From Bradyrhizobium erythrophlei (lineage in GTDB: Bacteria > Pseudomonadota > Alphaproteobacteria > Rhizobiales > Xanthobacteraceae), in assembly GCF_900129425.1 (NCBI RefSeq), contig NZ_LT670817.1, positions 7,130,001 through 7,194,000 on the forward strand: a stretch of DNA of 64,000 nucleotides, given 5' to 3'. The translations under genes and the position numbers were made by a program. Shown here piece by piece: positions 44,298 through 52,215 of this stretch. The notes beneath the pieces were generated by a model, which was not told the DNA's origin, did no database searches, and worked only from the letters and a program-made list of their open reading frames with translations. Position 1 is the first letter of the stretch. Every line of letters starts with the position of its first letter.

Positions 44298-44921
44298 CTA
44301 ATGCGCATGCAGCGCGCGTTCGCTGCGAACCTGGTCGGCGGTATAGGGCACGGCGTTCGGATCGAATGATTGCCAGCCCGATTTCCTGTAGAGTTCGCTG
44401 CGCTCCTGCAGATCCACCGCCGACTGGTTCATGATCGGCACGATCCGCGGCAATTCGCTCTGCGGCACCCGTGCGGCGACCACGGTTCCGCCGCGGCGCA
44501 CGCCCTCGACAAGGACTTGCGCGTCTTCTTCGCTGATGCCGGCATTGGTCAGCGCCCCGAGCAGGCCGCCGGCGACGCCGCCGATCGCCATGCTGCCCAA
44601 CAGAGCCGCGAGCCATCCGGCGCCGACGACGGCGCCGACACCGGGAATTGCCAGCATGGTGACGAGGCTAGCCGCGGTCGCCGCGGTGGCGCCGATCGCA
44701 GCGCCGAGCGCCGCTCCCTCGACCTTGCCATCGGCTTTGCTGCTCGCGCCATAATCCCGCACGGGGACAACATTGGCGGTCTTGGTGGCACTGTACCAGG
44801 TGTCGGAATTGTTTGAAATCACGCTCTTCTCCGACGGTGGCAGGCCGGCAGCTTCGAGCATGACCACGACCCGATTGGCGTCGGTGTATGAATCGTAGAG
44901 ACGGCAGATGGTGATCAGCAT
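44298..44921 (-). CDS. Stress protein with YflT-like domain and glycine-rich centre
   Basis: A 207-residue protein. The N-terminus (ITICRLYDSYTDANRVVVML, EAAGLPPSEKSVISNN) is a general-stress-protein 17M/YflT-like unit. The centre is a Gly/Ala-rich, membrane-associating stretch (VTMLAIPGVGAVVGAGWLAA, GSMAIGGVAGGLLGALT), followed by a second unit GISEEDAQVLVEGVRRGGTV. This arrangement occurs in proteins annotated as general stress proteins. The ATG at 44921 follows AAGGGATC. It is behind a box at 45029. The organisation parallels the protein at 31587-32240. Confidence 0.75.
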   Translation of the reverse strand: MLITICRLYDSYTDANRVVVMLEAAGLPPSEKSVISNNSDTWYSATKTANVVPVRDYGASSKADGKVEGAALGAAIGATAATAASLVTMLAIPGVGAVVGAGWLAALLGSMAIGGVAGGLLGALTNAGISEEDAQVLVEGVRRGGTVVAARVPQSELPRIVPIMNQSAVDLQERSELYRKSGWQSFDPNAVPYTADQVRSERALHAH

Positions 44922-45028
44922 GACACGATCCCTTTGCGAGAAGGCCTCTGCAAGAAGCGGCAACCGCGGCCGGGCGACGGCTCCAACAGCGCTGGTGGTT
45001 TTTTCTCACCGCGGCCACTGACAGCGCC

Positions 45029-45042
45029 TTGACGAATATCAA
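45029..45042. promoter_or_regulatory. FNR/FixK-type box
   Basis: TTGACGAATATCAA, exact TTGA-N6-TCAA, centred about 114 bases before the start at 44921. Confidence 0.7.
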
Positions 45043-45095
45043 TGCAATGTCGCGGATTTCGCTCCGATGCGAACATTCAATTTCAGAAAAATTGC

Positions 45096-45109
45096 CTGAC
45101 CGGCGTCAA
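45096..45109. promoter_or_regulatory. FNR/FixK-type box, one mismatch
   Basis: CTGACCGGCGTCAA, perfect right half and one mismatch in the left half, centred about 75 bases before 45178. It faces the divergent broken gene. Confidence 0.5.
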
Positions 45110-45177
45110 CTCCAGGCTTCTTAAAGGGTCCTAAGTTGGTTAAATTCCGACAACCGAGTTTAGGGGCCCGATTTGTC

Positions 45178-45915
45178 ATGTCCTCTCTTGTTGCAAGGCT
45201 TCACGATGCCGCGGTCACGCCGGAGGCGTGGCCCGACGCGCTGACGGACGCAGCGGGCGTCGCGGGCGTCGCGGGCGCAGCATTGATCATTTTCAACAAG
45301 AGCACAGGCAAGGTGGATGAGGCGCGTTCTGCGGCCTTAGCGCTGGATTCAAGTCCGATTACGTCCGGCACTACGCTGCCCTGGACCCGTATTCGCCATT
45401 GCTCGATGGAAGCTGGAAAAAGCTCTCCGAGTGTCTTCCGGACCGGCTGTTACGAAGCAGCGAATGGTACAACGATTTTCATATTGACGTGCGGCGTTCG
45501 CGATATTCTGGGGACACGGCTTGTCGATACGTCCGGTCATTGCGTTATCTTCGGTATTCACCAGCAGATCGGGCGCAGCTTCTCCGAAAGCGTCGATTCG
45601 GTCGTAAATCTCGCGGGCATCCCGTTGAAGCAGGCCGCTTGGCGCCATATCGAGCGTCTCTCTTCGCCGAGATCCGCTATATTCGACCTATCTCAAACAG
45701 AGGTCTCGGCTGGAAGCCGGTTTTATTTCCACGTTGACAACGGCAGCCGGTATCCGGACGAAACGGGATCGGTTTTTTCGACGGCCGATGACGCCATGGC
45801 GCATGCCATTGTTGTTGCCCGCGAACTCGCGCAAGATGGCAGCTGGCACGGATCATCCATTCTCGTTACGGACGACCGGGGACACGAGATTGTCCATGTG
45901 CGAATAGGCCGGTAG
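45178..45915 (+). pseudogene. Broken LuxR-sensor-like gene joined to a DUF6894 domain
   Basis: From an ATG at 45178 the frame reads SSLVARLHDAAVTPEAWPDA and then VAGAALIIFNKSTGKVDEA, the N-terminal ligand-like domain of a group of LuxR-type regulators. The reading then needs another frame between about 45327 and 45480 (DYVRHYAALDPYSPLLDGSW, then LSECLPDRLLRSSEWYNDF) and returns for FILTCGVRDILGTRLVD and FGIHQQIGRSFSESVDS. Where an HTH would follow, a DUF6894 domain (RFYFHVDNG..., AHAIVVARELA) is fused instead. The single long frame is open, so a hybrid protein could be made, but its middle would be out of register. Confidence 0.6.
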
Positions 45916-45952
45916 GATCGCTCGAGCATTCCTTCGCGACAAAATAGATCGC

Positions 45953-46642
45953 CTATTCCGGCAACCCGCGCGAGGCGCCGGAAAGCCGCTGACGAACAGC
46001 GTCGTTGGCCTTAAGATCGGCTGGCGGCAACCCCGCCAGCACGGCCAGCCGGATCGCTTCGGCAAGAGAGTGGGTCCCGAGTCGCGCCAGCATACGGGCG
46101 CGGTGCACCTCGACCGTCCGCGCGCTGATGCCGAGATCGTAGGCGATCTGTTTGGTCGAACGGCCGGCGACCAGCCCATCGAGCACTTGGCGTTCGCGCG
46201 GGCTTAACTTCGCCATCAGCTTGGCGGCGACCACGCTTTCCCGATCACGGGTCGGACCCCCATCCAGCGCCAATGCAGCGTTGATGGCATCGAGAAGCGC
46301 TTCGTCGTTGAAAGGCTTCTCGATGAAATCGACCGCACCGCTTTTCATCGCCTGCACCGCGGTCTCCACATCTCCCCATGCAGTCATCACGATCACCGGC
46401 ATGTTGAACCCAAGGGAGTTGAGCCGCTCCTGCAGCTCCAGTCCGTCCATTTCCGGCATTATGATATCAAGGAGAAGGCATCCGTCGCTGAGGTCCGGCG
46501 CGGCATCGAGAAATGCGAACGCAGTCTGATACGATACCGCCGTCAATCCCGCCGCGCGGAAAGTACGTTCGAGTGAGCCGAGCAATGCCGCATCGTCGTC
46601 CACAATGTAGACAATGCGAACCGGTGAACCTTTTGATTGCAT
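45953..46642 (-). CDS. FixJ family response regulator
   Basis: A 229-residue regulator: receiver with VYIVDDDAALLGSLE, phospho-Asp in LLLDIIMPEMDG and Lys in FIEKPFNDE; then a LuxR-type HTH with LSPRERQVLDGLVAGRSTK and TVEVHRARMLARLG. The ATG at 46642 follows GGGGAGA. It is the last gene of a minus-strand set kinase (47149-48852), receiver (46748-47152), then this one, with a 105-base gap before it. It may be the output of that kinase. It is only distantly alike to the FixJ-type protein at 29308. Confidence 0.9.
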   Translation of the reverse strand: MQSKGSPVRIVYIVDDDAALLGSLERTFRAAGLTAVSYQTAFAFLDAAPDLSDGCLLLDIIMPEMDGLELQERLNSLGFNMPVIVMTAWGDVETAVQAMKSGAVDFIEKPFNDEALLDAINAALALDGGPTRDRESVVAAKLMAKLSPRERQVLDGLVAGRSTKQIAYDLGISARTVEVHRARMLARLGTHSLAEAIRLAVLAGLPPADLKANDAVRQRLSGASRGLPE

Positions 46643-46747
46643 CGTTCTCCCCGTTTTTGGCGACGGTGGCGCGTGCAAAGCGCCGGGTCGCACCACCGGC
46701 GTAGGCCGCTTTGCTCCCCGCGCTTCGCTACGTCAAACGAGCTGGAC

Positions 46748-47152
46748 TTACCGCCGCGCAGACTGCGGAACATCTGCTCCGGCATTCTCCAGCACCGAGT
46801 GAATACAATTAAGCAGTTCGTCGTCGCTAAATGGCTTGGCGAGGTAACCCGCCGCCCCAGCATTCATCGCCTGGGCGCGCGCGCCGTCATCGGTGAAAGC
46901 GGTAATGAAGATGATCGGGACCACGGAGCCCGACGCGACCAACCGTTTCTGCAACTCAAGGCCGTTCATGCCCGGCATATGGATATCCAGGATAAGGCAC
47001 GAAGTCTTGGCCAGGCGATCGGAGCCGAGAAATTCTTCCGCCGAGGCAAAGGTTTCCACGGCGAAGCCATACGATTTCATCAGGCGTCGGACCGCTTTCC
47101 TTATCGAATCGTCGTCGTCGACGATCATGACGATGGTTTGATTGCCGGTCAT
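46748..47152 (-). CDS. Single-domain response regulator
   Basis: A 134-residue receiver with no output domain: IVMIVDDDDSIRKAVRRLM, phospho-Asp in CLILDIHMPGMNGLELQ, Thr/Ser in FITAF and Lys in YLAKPFSDDE. Its start overlaps the kinase stop by 4 bases (ATGA), so it is translated with the kinase. It could be a phosphate sink or an intermediate that feeds the downstream FixJ-type regulator. Confidence 0.9.
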   Translation of the reverse strand: MTGNQTIVMIVDDDDSIRKAVRRLMKSYGFAVETFASAEEFLGSDRLAKTSCLILDIHMPGMNGLELQKRLVASGSVVPIIFITAFTDDGARAQAMNAGAAGYLAKPFSDDELLNCIHSVLENAGADVPQSARR

Positions 47153-48852
47153 GGGCTAACTCCTGCGGCCAAAGGCAAGGTGAAGCCGAACACGGCGCCA
47201 AAGGGAGATCCGGATTCCGCCCACAAGCGGCCATGATGAGCTTCAATGATGGTGTTACTGATTGCCAGCCCCATTCCCATGCCCTCGGGCTTCGTGGTGA
47301 AGAAGCTTTCGAAGATGTGGTCCCGGTTTGCGGGGTCAAGACCACGACCGGAATCCGCCACGTTGACGACGATGCTGCCTTGATCGTTGAGTTGAGAGCG
47401 GACCGTCAAGATACGTGGGCGGTCAGTGACCGCACGCATCGCGTCGATGCCATTCATGACTAGGTTGAGAACGACCTGCTGCAACTGGACCCGGTCAGCC
47501 ATGATGGTCGGAAGCTTTGAACGCAGGTCGGCTTGGACGGCGACGCGATGTCGCTGCAGCTCGTCACGGGTAAGCGCCAGCACTTCCGCGATCGCGCGGT
47601 TGACATCCACCTGCCCTCGTTCCGGCGCGGTGTTCTTTGACATCGCGCGGATACGTTTGAGCACTTCGCTGGCGCGCCTGCCGTCGCGGACGATTTCGCC
47701 CACCGCGTCCTTGACCTCGTCCAGATCGGGCGGCGAGAAGCCGAGAAAGCGCTCACACGCTTGGCCATTGGTGATGATCGCCGCAAGTGGCTGATTGACC
47801 TCATGGGCGATCGATGCCGAGAGTTCGCCCATGACGGTTAGTCGCGTGGCACGCGACAGGGCATCCCGGGCGTCGTGCCAGGCAACCTCGGCGCGCTTGC
47901 GCTCCGTGATGTCCTCGATGATGGCGGGTATGCCCTGGAGCGAGCTGCTCGAATCGAGGGCCCGCGCGGCGCTGACGCGCACCCAGATTACTTTGTTATC
48001 CTTGCGGCGATACCGCGTTTCCGTGGGCAAGTCCTGGCGCTTGCCGTTTTGCATATCCTCGATCAGCTTTTGGGCGGCCTCGCGGTCGTCTTGATGCGTA
48101 ATGTCCAGCGGGCCGAGCGACTGCAGTTCCTCGCCGCTGTAGCCGACCATCTTCTGAAGCGCCTCGTTTGTTGCCGCGAAATGATGCTGCTGATCAAGGA
48201 CCGCGATGCCGACCGCGGATGCTTCGAACATGCTGCGCCAACGCTCTTCGCTGGCACGGAGTGTGGCTTCGGTATTCCGCCGCCGAACGACTTCGTCTTG
48301 AAGGTCCGCAGTGCGGGCGGCGACACGCTGCTCAAGTTCCGCATTTACCTCACGCAGTGCGGCTTCAGCGCGCTGCCGCTGACCGATCTCTCCGCCAAGA
48401 AGCTGGTTTGCCTGCTCAAGCTGCGCCGTGCTCGGAAGCGCCAGCGCCAGCGGCATCACCTTCCAGATCGCGACCCCGGTGCCGATCGAGAGCAGCGCCG
48501 TGATCGCTTTGATGCCGCCCTCGACCCGATAGTCTGGATACCACAGGGTCCAGACGCTCATCGCGTGCGTCGTGCCGCAGGCAAGGATGAAGAGACCCGT
48601 CAGTACGAAAATGCTGGAGAATGCGAAATCGGTGCGCTTCAATACGAAATAAATCAGGGCGATCGGAATCGAATAATAGGCAAGCGCGATCGACGAATCC
48701 GCGGCCACATGGAGCGCGATCAGTTCCGGTTGCCAGAGAAAGCACATGCCGTGCGGCATGTAATCCTGCGGCGACATCAACCATGAAAGAAACGATGTCA
48801 TGCTATGGCTTGCCTCAATGTCTGGAGAGCCGTGCAACATGGGCGTCGGCAT
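47149..48852 (-). CDS. Histidine kinase with ethylene-receptor-like sensor domain
   Basis: A 567-residue kinase. The N-terminal three helices read ADSSIALAYYSIPIALIYFV, then FILACGTTHAMSVWTLW. This is the pattern of the ethylene-binding domain of ETR1 and its cyanobacterial relatives (D...IA.AY.SIP, and C-G-x-T-H). The Cu(I) ligands correspond to Cys92 and His96, spaced by four as Cys65/His69 in ETR1, and Asp52 to ETR1 Asp25. A coiled coil (about 140-200), a PAS domain with PAC (about 205-325), and HisKA with SIAHEVNQPLAAI (His350) plus HATPase (NLVMNGIDAM, ADSGRGLD, GMGMGLAIS) follow. GGGAG precedes the ATG at 48852. A paired TACGTA motif is about 200 bases upstream. Confidence 0.85.
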   Translation of the reverse strand: MPTPMLHGSPDIEASHSMTSFLSWLMSPQDYMPHGMCFLWQPELIALHVAADSSIALAYYSIPIALIYFVLKRTDFAFSSIFVLTGLFILACGTTHAMSVWTLWYPDYRVEGGIKAITALLSIGTGVAIWKVMPLALALPSTAQLEQANQLLGGEIGQRQRAEAALREVNAELEQRVAARTADLQDEVVRRRNTEATLRASEERWRSMFEASAVGIAVLDQQHHFAATNEALQKMVGYSGEELQSLGPLDITHQDDREAAQKLIEDMQNGKRQDLPTETRYRRKDNKVIWVRVSAARALDSSSSLQGIPAIIEDITERKRAEVAWHDARDALSRATRLTVMGELSASIAHEVNQPLAAIITNGQACERFLGFSPPDLDEVKDAVGEIVRDGRRASEVLKRIRAMSKNTAPERGQVDVNRAIAEVLALTRDELQRHRVAVQADLRSKLPTIMADRVQLQQVVLNLVMNGIDAMRAVTDRPRILTVRSQLNDQGSIVVNVADSGRGLDPANRDHIFESFFTTKPEGMGMGLAISNTIIEAHHGRLWAESGSPFGAVFGFTLPLAAGVSP

Positions 48853-49051
48853 GAGCTTACTCCCGAGTCTTGCGAGGGATTAACATTCGATCTATTCCGC
48901 GCGAGTGCTAGTCGCGGACGAACTCGCAACTGCGAAGTATTCATGCACCAGAGCGCCCTGGGTTCTCGGCACGCACTTAAGCGCTATCACATCGGCTCCG
49001 ACGTCCACGGTCCCTTTGGACGAGTCTGACGGCATCCGCGACAAATTCGAT

Positions 49052-49067
49052 TACGTATAATTACGTA
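49052..49067. promoter_or_regulatory. Paired TACGTA motif between kinase and TMEM175-type gene
   Basis: TACGTA at 49052-49057 and 49062-49067, starts 10 bases apart, about 200-215 bases before the kinase start at 48852 and about 105 before 49170. It shares the hexamer with the sites upstream of the FixK-type genes but with tighter spacing. Otherwise 48853-49120 shows nothing. Confidence 0.4.
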
Positions 49068-49120
49068 ACGGCGCATGAGCCGGGCGACCAACCGGTCCGG
49101 GACGGCTCTCCTGGTCTGAA

Positions 49121-49134
49121 TTGACGCCCGTCAT
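49121..49134. promoter_or_regulatory. FNR/FixK-type box, one mismatch
   Basis: TTGACGCCCGTCAT. Its centre is only about 42 bases before the ATG at 49170 but about 79 before the ATG at 49206, which favours the later start or a near-leaderless message. Confidence 0.5.
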
Positions 49135-49169
49135 GGCAGTCAAGCGGATTTGCCCTGCCTGTAGATCCG

Positions 49170-49925
49170 ATGAGCACCACCAAGCAGGAGACCCACCGGG
49201 CCGCCATGCCCCAACAGGATTCGCCATGGCCGCACGTCCGGTTGTCAGAAACCGATCGGCTGGAGACATTCAGCGACAGCGTGCTCTCGATTACCATCAC
49301 GCTGCTGGTGGCGGAAATCGTACGGCCGGAATATGCGTCGGGCCAGCTGTTGGAGAAGCTGACCGCGCAATGGGCCAGCTACATCGCGTTCCTTGCGTCA
49401 TTTTGCTACGCCGGAGTTATCTGGCTCAATCATCGCGCGGTGTTTGCAAGGGTGCGCTACTGCGACCGCAGTCTTCATCTGGCTAACCTTTTTCTTCTGT
49501 TGACGTCGGCGCTGATTCCGTTTCCGACGGCCATCCTGTCCGCGGCCATCCAGAGCGGAAACGAATTCGATGCCAAGGTGGCGGTGACCCTGTATGCAGC
49601 CATTGCCGGGTCCATGTGCCTGGCATGGCTGGTCGTGTTCCACGTTTTAAGCATACATCCATACCTTGTGGAGGACGGTGTAGGTCCAGACTTCTTCCCG
49701 AAGGAGCGTTTTCGCGCCTGGGCCGGCGTTATCCTGTATGCCGTAGCGGGCCTGGCCGGCTGGCTATCGACACCGAAACTGGCCATGCTGATCTTTCTGG
49801 CATTGCCGGTTTTCTACGGCATCACCAGCGAGGGTTTGACGGAAACACGGCTTCGCCTGCAGTTCGGAAGAGCCCATCGCCGGGCTTTTGCGAAGAGCGG
49901 TCACGAGGGGGTGCACGCTGAGTAG
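49170..49925 (+). CDS. TMEM175/DUF1211 family potassium channel-like protein
   Basis: A 251-residue six-helix protein with the hallmark of the family in helix 1, RLETFSDSVLSITITLLVAEI (R-x3-F-S-D). Bacterial TMEM175 proteins form tetrameric potassium-selective channels with hydrophobic gates. Later helices follow the family pattern (IAFLASFCYAGVIWLNHRAVF). The start may be 49170 or 49206; neither has a strong ribosome binding site. A FixK-type box lies upstream. Confidence 0.85.
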   Translation: MSTTKQETHRAAMPQQDSPWPHVRLSETDRLETFSDSVLSITITLLVAEIVRPEYASGQLLEKLTAQWASYIAFLASFCYAGVIWLNHRAVFARVRYCDRSLHLANLFLLLTSALIPFPTAILSAAIQSGNEFDAKVAVTLYAAIAGSMCLAWLVVFHVLSIHPYLVEDGVGPDFFPKERFRAWAGVILYAVAGLAGWLSTPKLAMLIFLALPVFYGITSEGLTETRLRLQFGRAHRRAFAKSGHEGVHAE

Positions 49926-49944
49926 CGTTTTGTGGACGGCTCGA

Positions 49945-50178
49945 TCACCCTGTCCGACAGCTGCGTGTAATTTGCACGGCCGCCAGCCAGTCCTGCCACA
50001 TCGTCGGATCCACCGGCGAACCATCGGCCCATTTCAAGCCCCCCACGATGAAGTCGATCTCCTCGTCGGTCTTGCCAAGCCGCAGCGAAACCGTTTCGAG
50101 AAAGATTCGCATCGCGTCATAGCCCTCAATCAGGGTGATGGTGTCGGTCGCGTTCATTATGGTCACATCTTCGGTCAC
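49945..50178 (-). CDS. Small hypothetical protein
   Basis: A 77-residue soluble protein: helix ITLIEGYDAMRIFLETVSLR followed by GKTDEEIDFIVGGLKWADG and VDPTMWQDWLAAVQ. It looks like a complete small helical protein of a type common in rhizobia; no function known. The start may be a GTG at 50178 or an ATG at 50157. It is divergent from the ene-reductase gene and shares the box at 50244, about 72 bases away. Confidence 0.65.
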   Translation of the reverse strand: MTEDVTIMNATDTITLIEGYDAMRIFLETVSLRLGKTDEEIDFIVGGLKWADGSPVDPTMWQDWLAAVQITRSCRTG

Positions 50179-50243
50179 GGCCGCCCTCGCAAACGAGCCT
50201 TACAAGCGCCGGCCTATTAGCGAAATTCTAATCGTGCTCCGCA

Positions 50244-50257
50244 TTGACGGCAGTCAA
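50244..50257. promoter_or_regulatory. FNR/FixK-type box
   Basis: TTGACGGCAGTCAA, exact TTGA-N6-TCAA, centred about 87 bases before the ene-reductase start at 50338 and about 72 bases before the divergent gene at 50178. Confidence 0.7.
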
Positions 50258-50337
50258 TTGAGGCGGATCGCTTCGCTCCTAATATTTTCACGTGGACGGT
50301 CCAAGGGCCGCCAATGTCCCCCTCTGCAGGAGGGAAT

Positions 50338-51549
50338 ATGAACGAGACAACCACGATTGCGCGGACACCCCGTGCCGCTCAGGCGCCGGACACGGACGTG
50401 CTGTTCCAGCCGTACCGGCTTGGCCCCTTCAACCTGCGGCATCGCATCGTCATGGCGCCGCTGACACGCTCGCGGGCACGCCAGCCGGGCAACGTGCCAA
50501 GCTCCCTTGCCGCCTGCTACTACGCGCAGCGCGCATCCGCAGCGTTGATCGTGAGCGAGGCGACGCAGGTTTCGATGCAGGGCCAGGGTTACGCCTGGAC
50601 GCCTGGCCTCCACAGCCGTGAGCAGGTAGAGGCGTGGCATCGGGTCACCCAAGCGGTGCATCAGGCTGACGGATTGATTTTCAATCAGCTTTGGCACGTC
50701 GGGCGCATATCGCACCCTGCCCTGCAGCCCGACAATATGCTTCCGGTCGCCCCCTCCGCCATTATTCCGGAGGGCAAAGCCTTCATCGAGAACGAGCGCG
50801 GCGAAGGCGAGCTCGTGCCGTTCGTACGGCCGCGCGCGCTCAACATCGAAGAGATGCCGTACATCGTGGCGCAATATGAACGCGCGGCGATAAGCGCCCG
50901 GGCCGCCGATTTCGACGGCGTCGAGATCCACGCTGCCAACGGCTATCTGCTCGATCAGTTCATCGAGACCGGCACCAACCGGCGCACCGACACCTATGGC
51001 GGCCCGATCGAGAACCGGACGCGATTATTGTTCGAGGTCGCCGAGGCCTTGATACGGATCTGGGGGCCGGATCGCATCGGCGTGCGGCTGTCGCCGATGG
51101 GCAAGATGAACGACATCTACGACGACCAACCGGAAGCAACCTTTGGCTATATCGCCGAGCGCCTCAGCGACTACCGCTTTGCCTATCTGCATATCGTCAA
51201 CCCGGCGCCGGAGCAGATGCAAAGCGGAAAAGCGCCGGATCCGCGGGCGCTCGCCATGGTTGAGATGATCCGGAAAAGGTTCAAGGGAACCCTGATGGTG
51301 GCGGGCGGCTTCCAGGCCGACACCGCGGCGCAGTGGCTTCGCGAAGGCAAGGCGGACCTGATCGCTTTCGGCCGCAAGTTCATCGCCAATCCCGATCTGC
51401 CCGAGCGGTTGCGCATTGGCGCACCCTTCAATGCCGACGATCCGACGACGTATTACGGCGGCGGCGAGAAGGGGTACACGGACTATCCGTCTCTAGCACA
51501 GGATCGCGGCGAACAGCCGAAGGCCTGTGTCGACCAGCGCTGGCGTTGA
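50338..51549 (+). CDS. nemA: Old yellow enzyme family alkene reductase
   Basis: A 403-residue FMN-dependent ene-reductase. After a 20-residue variable leader come LFQPYRLGPFNLRHRIVMAP, QLWHVGRISHP, FDGVEIHAANGYLLDQFIE and DTYGGPIENRTR, the signature set. The His-Asn pair that binds substrate carbonyl or nitro groups is in GVEIHAANGYL. It reduces activated C=C bonds, nitro compounds or N-ethylmaleimide with NAD(P)H. GGAGGG stands 5 bases before the ATG at 50338. It is the first gene of a set with the DJ-1/PfpI gene 92 bases downstream. Confidence 0.92.
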   Translation: MNETTTIARTPRAAQAPDTDVLFQPYRLGPFNLRHRIVMAPLTRSRARQPGNVPSSLAACYYAQRASAALIVSEATQVSMQGQGYAWTPGLHSREQVEAWHRVTQAVHQADGLIFNQLWHVGRISHPALQPDNMLPVAPSAIIPEGKAFIENERGEGELVPFVRPRALNIEEMPYIVAQYERAAISARAADFDGVEIHAANGYLLDQFIETGTNRRTDTYGGPIENRTRLLFEVAEALIRIWGPDRIGVRLSPMGKMNDIYDDQPEATFGYIAERLSDYRFAYLHIVNPAPEQMQSGKAPDPRALAMVEMIRKRFKGTLMVAGGFQADTAAQWLREGKADLIAFGRKFIANPDLPERLRIGAPFNADDPTTYYGGGEKGYTDYPSLAQDRGEQPKACVDQRWR

Positions 51550-51640
51550 ACCGCGACAGCTTGCTCTCGAGAGCGGGAGCTTGCGCCACTGCACCCGCAA
51601 ACTGGCGCTCACTACACCAGGATTGGAAAGGAGCTAGATC

Positions 51641-52150
51641 ATGGCAAAAGACACCCTTAAAGGACTCAATGTGGCCATCCTGGTCACGGACGGCTTCGAG
51701 CAGGTCGAACTCACCGAGCCACGCAAAGCTCTGGACGAAGCCGGCGCCACGACCAAGATCGTATCGCCCAAACATCAACGCGTACGGGCGTGGAATTTCA
51801 CGGACTGGAGCATAGAGTTGCCGGTCGATGTGGATCTCGATCAGGCCAAGCCGGAAGATTTCGACGCGCTGCTGCTGCCGGGTGGCGTTATCAACCCGGA
51901 CTCGCTTCGCATTGAGCCAAATGCGGTTGCCTTCGCGAAGGCGTTCTTCGATTCCGGAAAACCGGTTGCAGCGATCTGCCATGGTCCCTGGACCGTGATC
52001 GAGACCGGCGCGGCGCGCGGCCGACGCATGACCTCATGGCCCTCGCTCAAAACCGACCTCAAGAATGCCGGCGCCGACTGGGTGGACCAGCAAGCCGTCT
52101 TGGACAAGGGCTTGGTCACGAGCCGCAATCCCAATGATATCCCGGCTTGA
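51641..52150 (+). CDS. DJ-1/PfpI family protein
   Basis: A 169-residue protein with LNVAILVTDGFEQVELTEP at the start, a conserved Glu in the elbow region and the nucleophilic Cys in KPVAAICHGPW. This is the PfpI/YajL/DJ-1 fold, with activities in deglycation or stress protection in some members. It ends RNPNDIPA, whereas I recall most family members continuing about 15 residues (FNRKM-type helix), so the gene appears slightly shortened. GGAAAGGAG precedes the ATG. Confidence 0.88.
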   Translation: MAKDTLKGLNVAILVTDGFEQVELTEPRKALDEAGATTKIVSPKHQRVRAWNFTDWSIELPVDVDLDQAKPEDFDALLLPGGVINPDSLRIEPNAVAFAKAFFDSGKPVAAICHGPWTVIETGAARGRRMTSWPSLKTDLKNAGADWVDQQAVLDKGLVTSRNPNDIPA

Positions 52151-52215
52151 TGGCTATCTTTGGTTTCGGAACTCCGCTCGGCTGTCATGTGTTTCCTCCC
52201 GACCGGCTGGTGTAA

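Noticed and set aside
52147..52160. TTGATGGCTATCTT before the uvrA-like gene as a FixK-type box
   Set aside because: Two mismatches in the right half; too weak to list beside the others.
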